Shown here one piece after another: positions 23,238 to 31,421 of a stretch of 31,468 nucleotides of DNA. The notes below the pieces were generated by a model. That model made no database searches, had not been told where the DNA came from, and saw only the letters and a list, made by a program, of their open reading frames with translations. This DNA is from CAZPHU01 sp964419255 (GTDB lineage: Bacteria > Fibrobacterota > Chitinivibrionia > Chitinivibrionales > CAYFVL01). Within the stretch, counting starts at the first letter, position 1, and every line of letters begins with the position of its first letter. The stretch is from positions 1 through 31,468 of the forward strand of contig CAYQOU010000047.1 of NCBI GenBank assembly GCA_964419255.1. The letters run 5' to 3'. A program made the position numbers and the translations under genes.

Positions 23238-26200
23238 AAGTGATTTCCGGCTTTCAGAACTGCGGCAAAATTGTACCCGACATCCGTTCCAGCAACAGCC
23301 AGAACATGTTTGACCGGCTTATCGATTGGCCGGGAATCCAGCTCGGACACCCCGGTTATCTGGGGCCACAGTTTCCCGCGGGAGCTCAGGGATGCAAGAG
23401 CGGCTGCCAGACTGATCAGTATGGATGCACTTTCGATGTAGCCTGAATGAAACGTGGATGTTACAAATGGAACATCCTTCCCGAAACCGGACATGGCATG
23501 TACGCCATCCAACACCTTCTTATCCTGCGCATTTCCCTGCGGTGCCCATACAACCAGATCTATGTGTGAGGGCTCAAGCTCCGAACGCTGAATAGCGGAA
23601 AGACAGGCCTGACTTACCGCTGCGGGGTCAAGATTCTGCCGGTTGAAAGGTCCGGCGTCGCAAGCCATGCCATAGCCAAGTACCTCGGCAAGTATAGTCG
23701 CTTTGCGTTTCTGAGCCGATTCCATGGTTTCCATGGTCACAAACCCCGCTCCTTCACCCAGGACTTTGCGGCGCTGATGTTCGAAACGCAAACGATAGTC
23801 GTTTTCTTCCGCGCCCTGATACAGCCAATTCATAAGGTTGTAATTAGAGTAGGTCTGAGCATAAACCTCATCGGCAGCCCCTGCCAGCATACACCCTACG
23901 CGACCTTCCTGCAGCGCATGATAGGCATATGCCAGACTTTGCAGCCCGGCATGCGGTCCCGGGGAGAGGGTCGTATTTACCCCCTTGAGGCATAACGAGT
24001 TGGAAACCCATCCGGCGGTCGAATTGGCGGTGATATTCGAGAAACTGTTTATGTGAGCCGCATACGTATCAGCCTCAAAGACACTGTCCATGTGCTCGGT
24101 TTCCGGTGGGCCATTACATACACCCATAGCAATGCCGACCTCTTCCGCGTTTCGGGGACTTACCCGAAGAGAAGCATGCTGCAGGGCCAGACGCGCCGCA
24201 GCTGTTGCCATGCGGCTGATCTTGTTCATACCGTCCAGATTAAGTCTCCGATCGATATCTGCTGCCTTGAAATCTTCAACCAGCCCGGCGCGAGATGATC
24301 CCATTCCCTTCAACCCAAGCGATTCGATTGTGCCCAGCCGTACGTTACTATTAAACAGGTTATTTAGAGTCTCATCGATACCAAGCCCCAGGGTTGAAAC
24401 CGCTCCGGCTCCGGTGACCACGATTCTCTCGCTTGTATCGATATTTTTCGACTCGAGCGGATAGTCCCAGCGGGTAACCACAATCGCGGCATTGTTACCG
24501 CCGAAAGCGTAGTTCGCCGACAAAAACGCATCGTATTTTGCCTTCCGCGACTCATTGGGAACGTAGTCGAGGGTGCATCCCGGACGCGGCACCGAGAAAT
24601 TCATCGTCGGCGGAATGAACCCACTGTTCATTGCCAAAAGGTTACAGGTCGCCTCGAGCATACCTGTGGTACCCATGCAGTGCCCGAAAAATGATTTTGT
24701 CGAGACCACCGGCAGTTGATTCTGTCCGATGAGCTTGGCGATAGCCTTGGATTCTGCCCGATCGTTTGCCTCTGTTCCGGTTCCATGAGCGTTTATGCAC
24801 CCGAGCTGCTCGACCTTCAGGCCGGCATCACTGAGCGCATTGCGCAACGTGCGGTAAACCCCATCACCCCGTGGATCGGGGGTGGTAGGATGATAGGCAT
24901 CCGAGGTGGTTGCATGCCCGGCGATTTTACCCAGGGGAGTTGCATGACGGAGAATCGCCTTTTCCATGTTCTCCACTACCCAGAAGCAGGCAGCCTCGCC
25001 AATATTGAGTCCCTCAGGCATCGAGAATGGCGCTGTTTGCTCGGTGGAGGTAGCTTTTAGACCGTCAAAGCCGGACATATTGGCCACACACAGGGTGTCG
25101 GCTCCGCCCACCAGCACCGTATCGTAGTATCTGCGGCGAATGAGCATATGGGCAAGCCCGGCGGCCCCGGTGGTGGAGGAACATGCTGTGGTCACCAGCC
25201 AGATTTCTCCATTGATCCCCAGTGCCCAGGCCAGTGCCTTACCGAATCCGTAGTATTGTGCCTGAAGGTTCATGTGCTCGTCGAACGGGACGTCGGCTTT
25301 TCCGTGTTTCCACCGATACTCATTTTCCGCCGAAATCAGTCCGCCATTACATGTCCCGAGCACCAGGGCGATGTTGCGGGTCTTCTCAGCGCGATCCAGC
25401 TTTATTCCTGCCTGTTTCAGAGCATCCCTGGCTGCGCTTATCGCATAGTGCAGATAGGGATCATCAAGCTCCTCCAGCTCCTTCTCAGAAAGATTTCCGG
25501 CGGGATCGAAATCCTTTATCTCACCACCGATATGTGTCCGAAAATGACTGGCATCAAAGCGGGTGATCGGCGCCAGTCCGATCTTGCCCTGTCGCAGGTT
25601 TTCCTTTATAGTTTCCACATCGTTTCCGATGGGACTCATGACACCGATACCGGTGATCACCGCCTGCCCGCGCACCCCTTTGCGCTCCAGGGGCTTACCC
25701 ACAACACGTACACCATCTTTATATGTGGAAGGCTCGAGATTGGCGACATGCTGAGTCTTCTGCATGCGGAAAAACTCATTCCATACCTTTATAAACTGAC
25801 CGTAAAGTTTGTCCTGGCTCATATTCATCGGCTCAAATACAACATGCGCGCCGTTGTACTTATACCAGTTTTTATCGGTTATGCGTCCTTGCCGTTCCAT
25901 GCGATCCCAGTGGACGGAGCCGGGATAGGGGGTAAACAGGAAAAACTCCGAGGTTCGGATCTGCGCTCTCCGGAAAAGCTCCAGAATACTGTCGGCGATG
26001 CCTTCATCATCCCAGTCACGTCCCAACGCACAAGAGCCAAAGAACTGAATCTCCCGATCCTCCATCAGGCAAACCAGATCGATAATCTGCTGCTGGGCCG
26101 CTTTGTCCCCCTGAAGTGCCTTTATCGATATAGGATCGACATTCATGGTGCAGTAAAAATTCTTCACCCCCGCCTCTGCCATCAGGTCGAGAAATTCCTT

Positions 26201-26989
26201 ATCGGTATTCAGTGCCACTGTGGAAGAGACGAAATACTTCTTGTTTAGAGGGATCAGCGCCTTCAGCAGCTTCTTCGAATATTCGGCAATTCGCCTGTGG
26301 GGAAAAAACAGAGAATCATCGGCAAGATATACGTTTTCGTATTTTAGCTGTTTGAGTTCCTCCACCACATGATCAATCGGTCGATATCGCATACGCTGAC
26401 CCATATGAGCAGGTATCGCACACATGGCACAGGTATACATACACCCCCGGGTAATCTGCACCAGATCTTCATCCCAGTCGTAGGTCTCCTTATCGTAGAA
26501 GATATCACGCCGGGGTATCGGCATTTTTGCCATATCAAAGCGACAGCCGCCTTTATACACCTTTTCCAGCGAGCCTGAGCGGGCATCCTCCACGATACGC
26601 TGCCAGGTCGGCTCCCCTTCCCCCACATTCACCGAATCGGCATGCTTCAGACACTCATCGACCATGAAAGAAGGGAAAAAACCTCCCATGATCACCTTCT
26701 TGCCCGCAGCGCGAAAACCGTCGCCGATTTCGAAGGCACGGGTTGCCTGGGGGGTAAAACAATTTATGGCCACCAGATCGGTGGGAGCATCATAGTCGAT
26801 CGGATCACCGTTATTATCATCGATAAGCTGGATTTCAATATCCGGTGGCGTCAATGCCGCCAGTATGGGTATACCCAAAGAGGGCGGAGTCGTGAAATCT
26901 CCAATAAAATAATCGACAAGACTCTTATCAAGTTCCGGATTATTATGAAGGAACTTCTGAAATCGAGGGTAGACAAAGGTTATTTTCAC
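23234..26989 (-). CDS. B12-type radical SAM domain fused to ketosynthase-KSbeta
   Basis: 1251 residues from a GTG at 26989; no good ribosome site is visible. Domains: cobalamin-binding-like Rossmann region (about 1-140; PPSLGIPILAAL, DLVAINCFTPQATRAFEIG, VIMGGFFPSF, VNVGEGEPTWQRIVE); radical SAM core (about 175-405) with Cys183-x3-Cys187-x2-Cys190 in ITRGCMYTCAMC; linker to about 440; ketosynthase 1 (441-840) with Cys603 (TTACSS), His735 (AHGTGT) and His770 (STKSFFGHCMG); and domain 4 (about 855-1250), a KSbeta-like copy lacking the nucleophile (TTLSPGPHAG), the first His (WAPQGNAQDKK) and the second (TSTFHSGYIES). First gene of the operon, behind a sigma-70-like promoter. The radical reaction (methylation, cyclisation or other) cannot be deduced. 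The classical DxHxxG cobalamin motif is not visible. Confidence 0.9.
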   Translation of the reverse strand: MKITFVYPRFQKFLHNNPELDKSLVDYFIGDFTTPPSLGIPILAALTPPDIEIQLIDDNNGDPIDYDAPTDLVAINCFTPQATRAFEIGDGFRAAGKKVIMGGFFPSFMVDECLKHADSVNVGEGEPTWQRIVEDARSGSLEKVYKGGCRFDMAKMPIPRRDIFYDKETYDWDEDLVQITRGCMYTCAMCAIPAHMGQRMRYRPIDHVVEELKQLKYENVYLADDSLFFPHRRIAEYSKKLLKALIPLNKKYFVSSTVALNTDKEFLDLMAEAGVKNFYCTMNVDPISIKALQGDKAAQQQIIDLVCLMEDREIQFFGSCALGRDWDDEGIADSILELFRRAQIRTSEFFLFTPYPGSVHWDRMERQGRITDKNWYKYNGAHVVFEPMNMSQDKLYGQFIKVWNEFFRMQKTQHVANLEPSTYKDGVRVVGKPLERKGVRGQAVITGIGVMSPIGNDVETIKENLRQGKIGLAPITRFDASHFRTHIGGEIKDFDPAGNLSEKELEELDDPYLHYAISAARDALKQAGIKLDRAEKTRNIALVLGTCNGGLISAENEYRWKHGKADVPFDEHMNLQAQYYGFGKALAWALGINGEIWLVTTACSSTTGAAGLAHMLIRRRYYDTVLVGGADTLCVANMSGFDGLKATSTEQTAPFSMPEGLNIGEAACFWVVENMEKAILRHATPLGKIAGHATTSDAYHPTTPDPRGDGVYRTLRNALSDAGLKVEQLGCINAHGTGTEANDRAESKAIAKLIGQNQLPVVSTKSFFGHCMGTTGMLEATCNLLAMNSGFIPPTMNFSVPRPGCTLDYVPNESRKAKYDAFLSANYAFGGNNAAIVVTRWDYPLESKNIDTSERIVVTGAGAVSTLGLGIDETLNNLFNSNVRLGTIESLGLKGMGSSRAGLVEDFKAADIDRRLNLDGMNKISRMATAAARLALQHASLRVSPRNAEEVGIAMGVCNGPPETEHMDSVFEADTYAAHINSFSNITANSTAGWVSNSLCLKGVNTTLSPGPHAGLQSLAYAYHALQEGRVGCMLAGAADEVYAQTYSNYNLMNWLYQGAEENDYRLRFEHQRRKVLGEGAGFVTMETMESAQKRKATILAEVLGYGMACDAGPFNRQNLDPAAVSQACLSAIQRSELEPSHIDLVVWAPQGNAQDKKVLDGVHAMSGFGKDVPFVTSTFHSGYIESASILISLAAALASLSSRGKLWPQITGVSELDSRPIDKPVKHVLAVAGTDVGYNFAAVLKAGNHL

Positions 26990-27055
26990 ATTAAAGCCAG
27001 TGGAGCCGCGTATGAACTCCGGGTATATATTTTATGAGTAGCAGAATTGGGAAAA

Positions 27056-27083
27056 AATATATGCTTTTCCGAAACCAGGTCAA
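27056..27083 (-). promoter_or_regulatory. Candidate sigma-70 promoter of the radical SAM-KS operon
   Basis: On the minus strand TTGACC (27083-27078) and TATATT (27061-27056) are separated by 16 bases. The predicted start is near 27049, giving a leader of about 60 bases to the GTG at 26989. It is the best promoter match in the 334-base divergent gap 26990-27323, whose other content is repeat copy B. Confidence 0.55.
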
Positions 27084-27135
27084 TCATACTCGCAATTTTT
27101 TAATGAACGCCCAAAACATTTAAAACCTGTATTGA

Positions 27136-27275
27136 GTATTTTTCTCGTGGCGATTCGCACGATCCCATGGAGCATAAGGGCTTCAGCAATCTCGAAAATA
27201 CCTTGGCAGGTTATTCCGCGCGATTGCTTCACCCCTTCACCATCTAAGGAATTTCGCGACTCATCCGCTCAGAAC
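27136..27275. repeat. Dispersed intergenic repeat, long copy B (~140 bp)
   Basis: Occupies the middle of the gap between the two divergent radical SAM genes. It shares 44 of 50 bases with copy A from 27150 onward and the right-end block CGCGACTCATCCGCTCAGA. The leader of the plus-strand gene begins about 48 bases beyond it. No ORF is visible inside. Confidence 0.78.
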
Positions 27276-27323
27276 AATATTAGGTGAGAATTTAAACCTC
27301 TAAATGCCTGAGATTTTCTTAGT

Positions 27324-29396
27324 ATGAACAATTCGATTCTCTTTCTCTATGCAGGTGATCAACAGGGAGCATGGGGGGCGATCTCCTACCCCCGCCCAAA
27401 CCACTTCTACATAATGCCGGGTATTCTGTATTGTGCCCAGATCCTACGCGACAGCCCTTTGTTTGCTGATTATACCATTGAGACACGCCATGTCAACCGC
27501 GACGTCGAATCCATTGATGATGTCTGCCGACAACTGTGCGCCAATGAATATGCCTGCCTGGGCTTTTCCTGCTATACCTGGAACACCAGCGATATGCTTC
27601 GACTGGCCCGCGAGTATAAAGCCGCGTACCCGCAGGTGCCGGTGATGCTTGGCGGTCCGGATGTCGAGCCGCGTTCCGAACAACAGCTCATATCCTTTTT
27701 TGCCGCGCACGACTATATCGACGCCATCGCATTCGGTGAGTCAGAACAGAAACTTGTTCCATTTGTCCGAACCCTTTTAAGCGGCGACAAAGATCCCAAA
27801 TTATCCGATTGTAGAGGTTATGGGTTTCATCCACGGCTGAATATCGAGCCAGACTTGCAGCATGAACATGCAGAGAATCTTGAACATGTGCCGGAGATTT
27901 TTCCCTGCGCTGAAAACGTGTTACATATTCCCCGGGATAATACCTGCGGCCTGGCCATCGTATACGAGACCACCCGCGGATGTCCATACAGATGCATATA
28001 CTGCCGCTTCAGCATGCATTCCCATAAGATACGGCGGTTTGACCGGAAGAAATGGGAATCGGAGCTTCGATGGCTGCTCGAACAGGAGGTGGAGTGTATC
28101 CATGTCGCGGATGCTGTTTTTGACCTGGATAAAGACCATGCGACTGCGGTGCTTCAAACCCTCCGGGAGCATAACAACGCGACATCACTTTTCTTCTACT
28201 GCTCTTTCCAGCGGCTGGATGAAGAGCTTGCCCGTCTTTTTCAGCAGAGTCAGTGCCAGATAGGAGTGGGGGTACAATCGACCAATCCGGCGGTTTTGCA
28301 CTCGATTCGCCGGGCGCTGAGCCCGCGACTGTTTGAAGAGGGTAAATCCCTCCTGGAAAAATATCCGCTCAACTTCTATACCGACCTGATCTTCGGGCTT
28401 CCCTCCGATTCTCTGGAATCTTTTCAGGAATCATTTAACAGGGTTATGAAACTCAACCCATCCTTCGTGATGGCTTTTCCGCTGACCCTCATCCAGGGTA
28501 CACCGCTTGGAGACAGTCCGCAAGAGTTCGAGGTTCATCCGGTTGATAATGCACTAATTGCCTCCAAAGATCTTCAATGTGACATCCATTACCGCAACCT
28601 TGGTCTGGGAAAAAGCTTTAGCATCGATCAGCTCGACCTGTTCGATGATCTGGCGATCACGCTCTTCTATTATTTTCAACGCTTTCCGGTTAGCCTCGAC
28701 TACCTGCTGAAACGCTCCCCCCACTCCCCCTTTACTCTGTTTCAACAGATCGGCCGTCAGACAAAGGATTACCTTCGCACTATCGGTAAAAGGGCATCCA
28801 ATACCGATGCAATCGAGGGATTTGAAGATGAAATACAGCGGATTTTTCTCGAATGCCTGCAATCACAGCAGGTAAGCAAGATCGAACAGGAGGCTTTCAA
28901 AGAGCTGTTTAAGCTGGATATTATGCGCATACTTATCATGGATAACGACCGGCGAAAGCAGTTTTTTGAAGCCAGTCGTCCCTGGCGTCAGTCGCGTATT
29001 GCCTACGATGATCAGCACTGTTTTGGCTCGGCAAGAGTGATCAAAAATGCTTACGGAAAGACGGTGCAGCTGTCTTTTCGATACACCGAGCTGATGCGGC
29101 TTGATCAGATCGGGCACACTATACAACCGGCCCATGATACGGTACTGGTGTTTGCCCCTTTTGAGCACTGGGATGCCACCGTTGTTCCGCTAAGTCCCGC
29201 GCTCGAGTTTTGCATCAGCCGAATCGAACCCCGCCGTCCAACGCGGGTAAAATCGCTGCTGCACGCCTATAAACGGCAGGCAAATCGCCGCAATGAATCG
29301 GAAGATGAGCTGATCACGGAGTGCCTTGATGCGCTCACGGTTCTTGCAAAAGCCGGTTATCTGCTGATCCATGCCGCCTCTGCCGCCGAAAGGTGA
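27324..29396 (+). CDS. B12-binding-type radical SAM protein
   Basis: 690 residues. A cobalamin-binding-like N-terminal domain (about 1-160; MPGILYCAQIL, YACLGFSCYTWNTSDMLRLA, VPVMLGGPDVEP, AIAFGESEQKLVPFV) precedes a radical SAM core (about 210-420) with Cys220-x3-Cys224-x2-Cys227 in TTRGCPYRCIYC, then VGVQSTNPAVLHSI and YTDLIFGLPSDSLESF. A long C-terminal region (about 430-690), largely helical and charged, resembles the DUF4080-type tail of some B12 radical SAM proteins; I do not recognise a named function. No DxHxxG motif is seen, so cobalamin binding is by family. Divergent from the radical SAM-KS operon across a shared gap, and followed closely by a leucyl aminopeptidase. No clear ribosome site. 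Confidence 0.86.
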   Translation: MNNSILFLYAGDQQGAWGAISYPRPNHFYIMPGILYCAQILRDSPLFADYTIETRHVNRDVESIDDVCRQLCANEYACLGFSCYTWNTSDMLRLAREYKAAYPQVPVMLGGPDVEPRSEQQLISFFAAHDYIDAIAFGESEQKLVPFVRTLLSGDKDPKLSDCRGYGFHPRLNIEPDLQHEHAENLEHVPEIFPCAENVLHIPRDNTCGLAIVYETTRGCPYRCIYCRFSMHSHKIRRFDRKKWESELRWLLEQEVECIHVADAVFDLDKDHATAVLQTLREHNNATSLFFYCSFQRLDEELARLFQQSQCQIGVGVQSTNPAVLHSIRRALSPRLFEEGKSLLEKYPLNFYTDLIFGLPSDSLESFQESFNRVMKLNPSFVMAFPLTLIQGTPLGDSPQEFEVHPVDNALIASKDLQCDIHYRNLGLGKSFSIDQLDLFDDLAITLFYYFQRFPVSLDYLLKRSPHSPFTLFQQIGRQTKDYLRTIGKRASNTDAIEGFEDEIQRIFLECLQSQQVSKIEQEAFKELFKLDIMRILIMDNDRRKQFFEASRPWRQSRIAYDDQHCFGSARVIKNAYGKTVQLSFRYTELMRLDQIGHTIQPAHDTVLVFAPFEHWDATVVPLSPALEFCISRIEPRRPTRVKSLLHAYKRQANRRNESEDELITECLDALTVLAKAGYLLIHAASAAER

Positions 29397-29467
29397 CAGA
29401 AACGGCTATTGCTGAACACAAAAAAAACTGGGAAATTAAACATTCTGAAAGAGGAGACCAATACCAG

Positions 29468-30865
29468 ATGGATATCCAAGTTGTAGATACGCCGCGAAAC
29501 GAGACTAGAATAGTTTTTGTATCATCCGGCGACACGGCCAAAGAAATCCCGGATTTCGAAGGCAAGACCGGCGAAACAACGGTGCGCTACGATGGTGAAA
29601 CGACTTACATATACTGCGGCATAGGTGATCCGGACGGGTGCACTACGGAGCATATCAGGTCAGCGGCGGCATGCGGGGTACGTAAGGCAGGGTTGCTGAA
29701 GCGCAGCGAGGTCACAGTGGTAGAGCCCACTCAGCTTTCAAACGATGGCGGACCGCAGGCCGCACTGGAGGGGGCGATATTGGGTGCTTACCGATATGCC
29801 CATTTCAAGACTGAAAAGCCGGTTACGGTTGATCGCATCGATTATGTGGGAAATCATCTCACCGATAAAGACGCTATGCGCAACGGGGTGATCTGCGAAA
29901 GTGTGAACTTCGCCCGAGACCTGGTGAATGAAAATGCAAGCGATGTCTACCCCGACCGGCTTGCCCGCGAGGCACGGATGATGGCCGAGCAGCACTCTAT
30001 GAGCTGCACCATCCTTACCGAAAAGGAGATTTCGGAACGGGGGCTGGGGCTTTTGGAAGCGGTCGGTAAGGGATCCCCATATCCCCCGCGCCTGATCATC
30101 CTCGAATACAAAGGGGCGCCGGACACCCCGCACAAGACCGCCGTGGTCGGCAAGGGAATCACGTTCGATTCCGGGGGTCAGAACCTTAAACCCCGCGGCG
30201 GTATCGAGACGATGCGCACAGACATGGCCGGGGCGGCAACCACTCTGGGAATCATGCGTGTGATCGGGACGCTGAAACCTCAAATCAACGTAATCGGTGT
30301 TGTGGCAGCGGCTCACAATGCGATCGGTGGGGATGCATACTTTCCCGGAGATGTGTATCGTTCATACAAGGGTACCACCGTGGAGATCACCAACACGGAT
30401 GCCGAGGGGAGGCTCGTGCTGGCGGATGCATTCTCCTATGTCCAAACACATTTTTCCCCCACCGAGATGATAGATTTTGCCACACTCACCGGAGGCATCC
30501 TGGTCGCACTGGGCTCCACTGTCACCGGACTATTTTCCAATGATGATGCGATGGCACAGAAGCTGTTCGATTCAGGGGAAGAGACGGGAGAACGGCTGTG
30601 GAGGCTGCCTTTGTATCCCGAATACACCGATGCGATGAAGAGTGATATTGCCGATCTCCGAAATTCGGCTAAACTGAAAAAAGGTCACGCCAGCTCTGTC
30701 ACGGCGGGTGCTTTTCTCAGGGAATTTGTAGAAGAAGACGTCAGCTGGTGTCACCTGGATATTGCCGGGACAGCTTTCAATGAAGGAGAACCGCGGGGAA
30801 TAAACCCCAAGCTTGCCACCGGTGTGGGAATTCGGCTAATCATGAATTATTTGAACCTGAATTGA
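29468..30865 (+). CDS. pepA: Leucyl aminopeptidase (M17 family)
   Basis: 465 residues from the ATG at 29468 (MDIQVVDTPRNETRIVFV), with GAGGAG about 11 bases upstream. The alternative GTG at 29393 would overlap the radical SAM stop by 4 bases (GTGA) and add 25 hydrophilic residues. Seen: GKGITFDSGGQNLKPRGG (metal-binding and catalytic Lys near 229), DMAGAATTLG, and NTDAEGRLVLADAF (metal ligands and catalytic Arg near 314). The two-zinc aminopeptidase site is intact. It removes N-terminal residues, with a preference for Leu in characterised members, in the cytosol. It is on the strand of the radical SAM gene with little gap and may be cotranscribed; a functional link is not evident. Confidence 0.93.
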   Translation: MDIQVVDTPRNETRIVFVSSGDTAKEIPDFEGKTGETTVRYDGETTYIYCGIGDPDGCTTEHIRSAAACGVRKAGLLKRSEVTVVEPTQLSNDGGPQAALEGAILGAYRYAHFKTEKPVTVDRIDYVGNHLTDKDAMRNGVICESVNFARDLVNENASDVYPDRLAREARMMAEQHSMSCTILTEKEISERGLGLLEAVGKGSPYPPRLIILEYKGAPDTPHKTAVVGKGITFDSGGQNLKPRGGIETMRTDMAGAATTLGIMRVIGTLKPQINVIGVVAAAHNAIGGDAYFPGDVYRSYKGTTVEITNTDAEGRLVLADAFSYVQTHFSPTEMIDFATLTGGILVALGSTVTGLFSNDDAMAQKLFDSGEETGERLWRLPLYPEYTDAMKSDIADLRNSAKLKKGHASSVTAGAFLREFVEEDVSWCHLDIAGTAFNEGEPRGINPKLATGVGIRLIMNYLNLN

Positions 30866-30894
30866 GCGATTCCCTCCCGATTCGCGCGATCGGG
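30861..30894. repeat. Left-end fragment (copy E) of the dispersed intergenic repeat, with hairpin
   Basis: ATTGAGCGATTC followed by CCGATTCGCGCGATC resembles the left end of copies A and B (ATTGAG-GATTC-...-GCGATTC-CAC). TCCCGAT and ATCGGGA (30874-30894) form a 7-bp stem with a 7-base loop directly after the pepA stop. It is a weaker match than the other copies. Confidence 0.5.
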
Positions 30895-31032
30895 AATAAA
30901 AAAGCAAAATCATACCGAGGCGATTTTACGGGGACAAGCCAAACAAGGATATCCACCACGGGTGTCTACCTTTTATATTTGAAGGGAATAAGATTGTTCT
31001 CACTATCGGACTAATTTGCCTGGAGGATTCTT

Positions 31033-31383
31033 TTGAAACGTAAAATCGCCCTGTTTGCCTTTCGAGGGGAGAGCATGTGTTTTGCTCATGCTCTGCTCAA
31101 TGCGCTGGATCTTTACGATCGGGGCCATGATGTCAAATTGATCATAGAGGGTAGTGCGGTGAAGGAGATCGCCATCATGGCCGACAGCGGCAAGCCCTTT
31201 TCAAAGCTATACACCCGTGCAAAAGAGCTGGGGTTGATCGAATGCGTATGCAAGGCTTGCGCCACCCAGCTGGGCAGCATCGAGGCGGCCAGGCAGCAGG
31301 ATCTCCCCCTCTGTGATCAGATGATGGGCCACGCGCCAATGGCGCCGTTTATCGAGCAGGGCTATGAGATTATTGTGCTGTAG
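31033..31383 (+). CDS. Small DsrE-like protein with a CxxC pair
   Basis: 116 residues from a TTG at 31033 with a strong GGAGG 6 bases upstream, which decides the start. N-terminal KRKIALFAFRGESMCFAHALLNALDLYDRGHDVKLIIEG fits the alpha/beta DsrE/YchN fold, and Cys72-Lys-Ala-Cys75 (ECVCKACATQLG) plus a GYEIIVL ending are typical of DsrE/DsrF-like small proteins. These proteins handle sulfur or act as small adaptors; no partner genes of sulfur relay systems are present. 167 bases separate it from pepA. The name is a fold-level call only. Confidence 0.65.
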   Translation: MKRKIALFAFRGESMCFAHALLNALDLYDRGHDVKLIIEGSAVKEIAIMADSGKPFSKLYTRAKELGLIECVCKACATQLGSIEAARQQDLPLCDQMMGHAPMAPFIEQGYEIIVL

Positions 31384-31421
31384 AATCGTATCTTCAAAAC
31401 GCGCTGTTTTCCGCATCTCCC

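Noticed and set aside
25148..26248. 366-codon open frame on the plus strand inside the radical SAM-KS gene
   Set aside because: It is antisense to a conserved catalytic protein with intact motifs; the translation is Cys/His/Pro-rich without recognisable domains. A shadow frame of GC-biased coding DNA.
29393..29467. Longer leucyl aminopeptidase start at GTG 29393 overlapping the radical SAM stop
   Set aside because: The GTGA overlap is attractive, but the added 25 residues are hydrophilic and not part of the M17 N-domain, and a GAGGAG site precedes the ATG at 29468. Kept as the alternative start.
30874..30894. Hairpin after pepA as an intrinsic terminator
   Set aside because: The plus-strand stem is followed by ATAAAAAAG rather than a T-run, and on the minus strand the T-run precedes the stem. 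More likely part of a repeat fragment.
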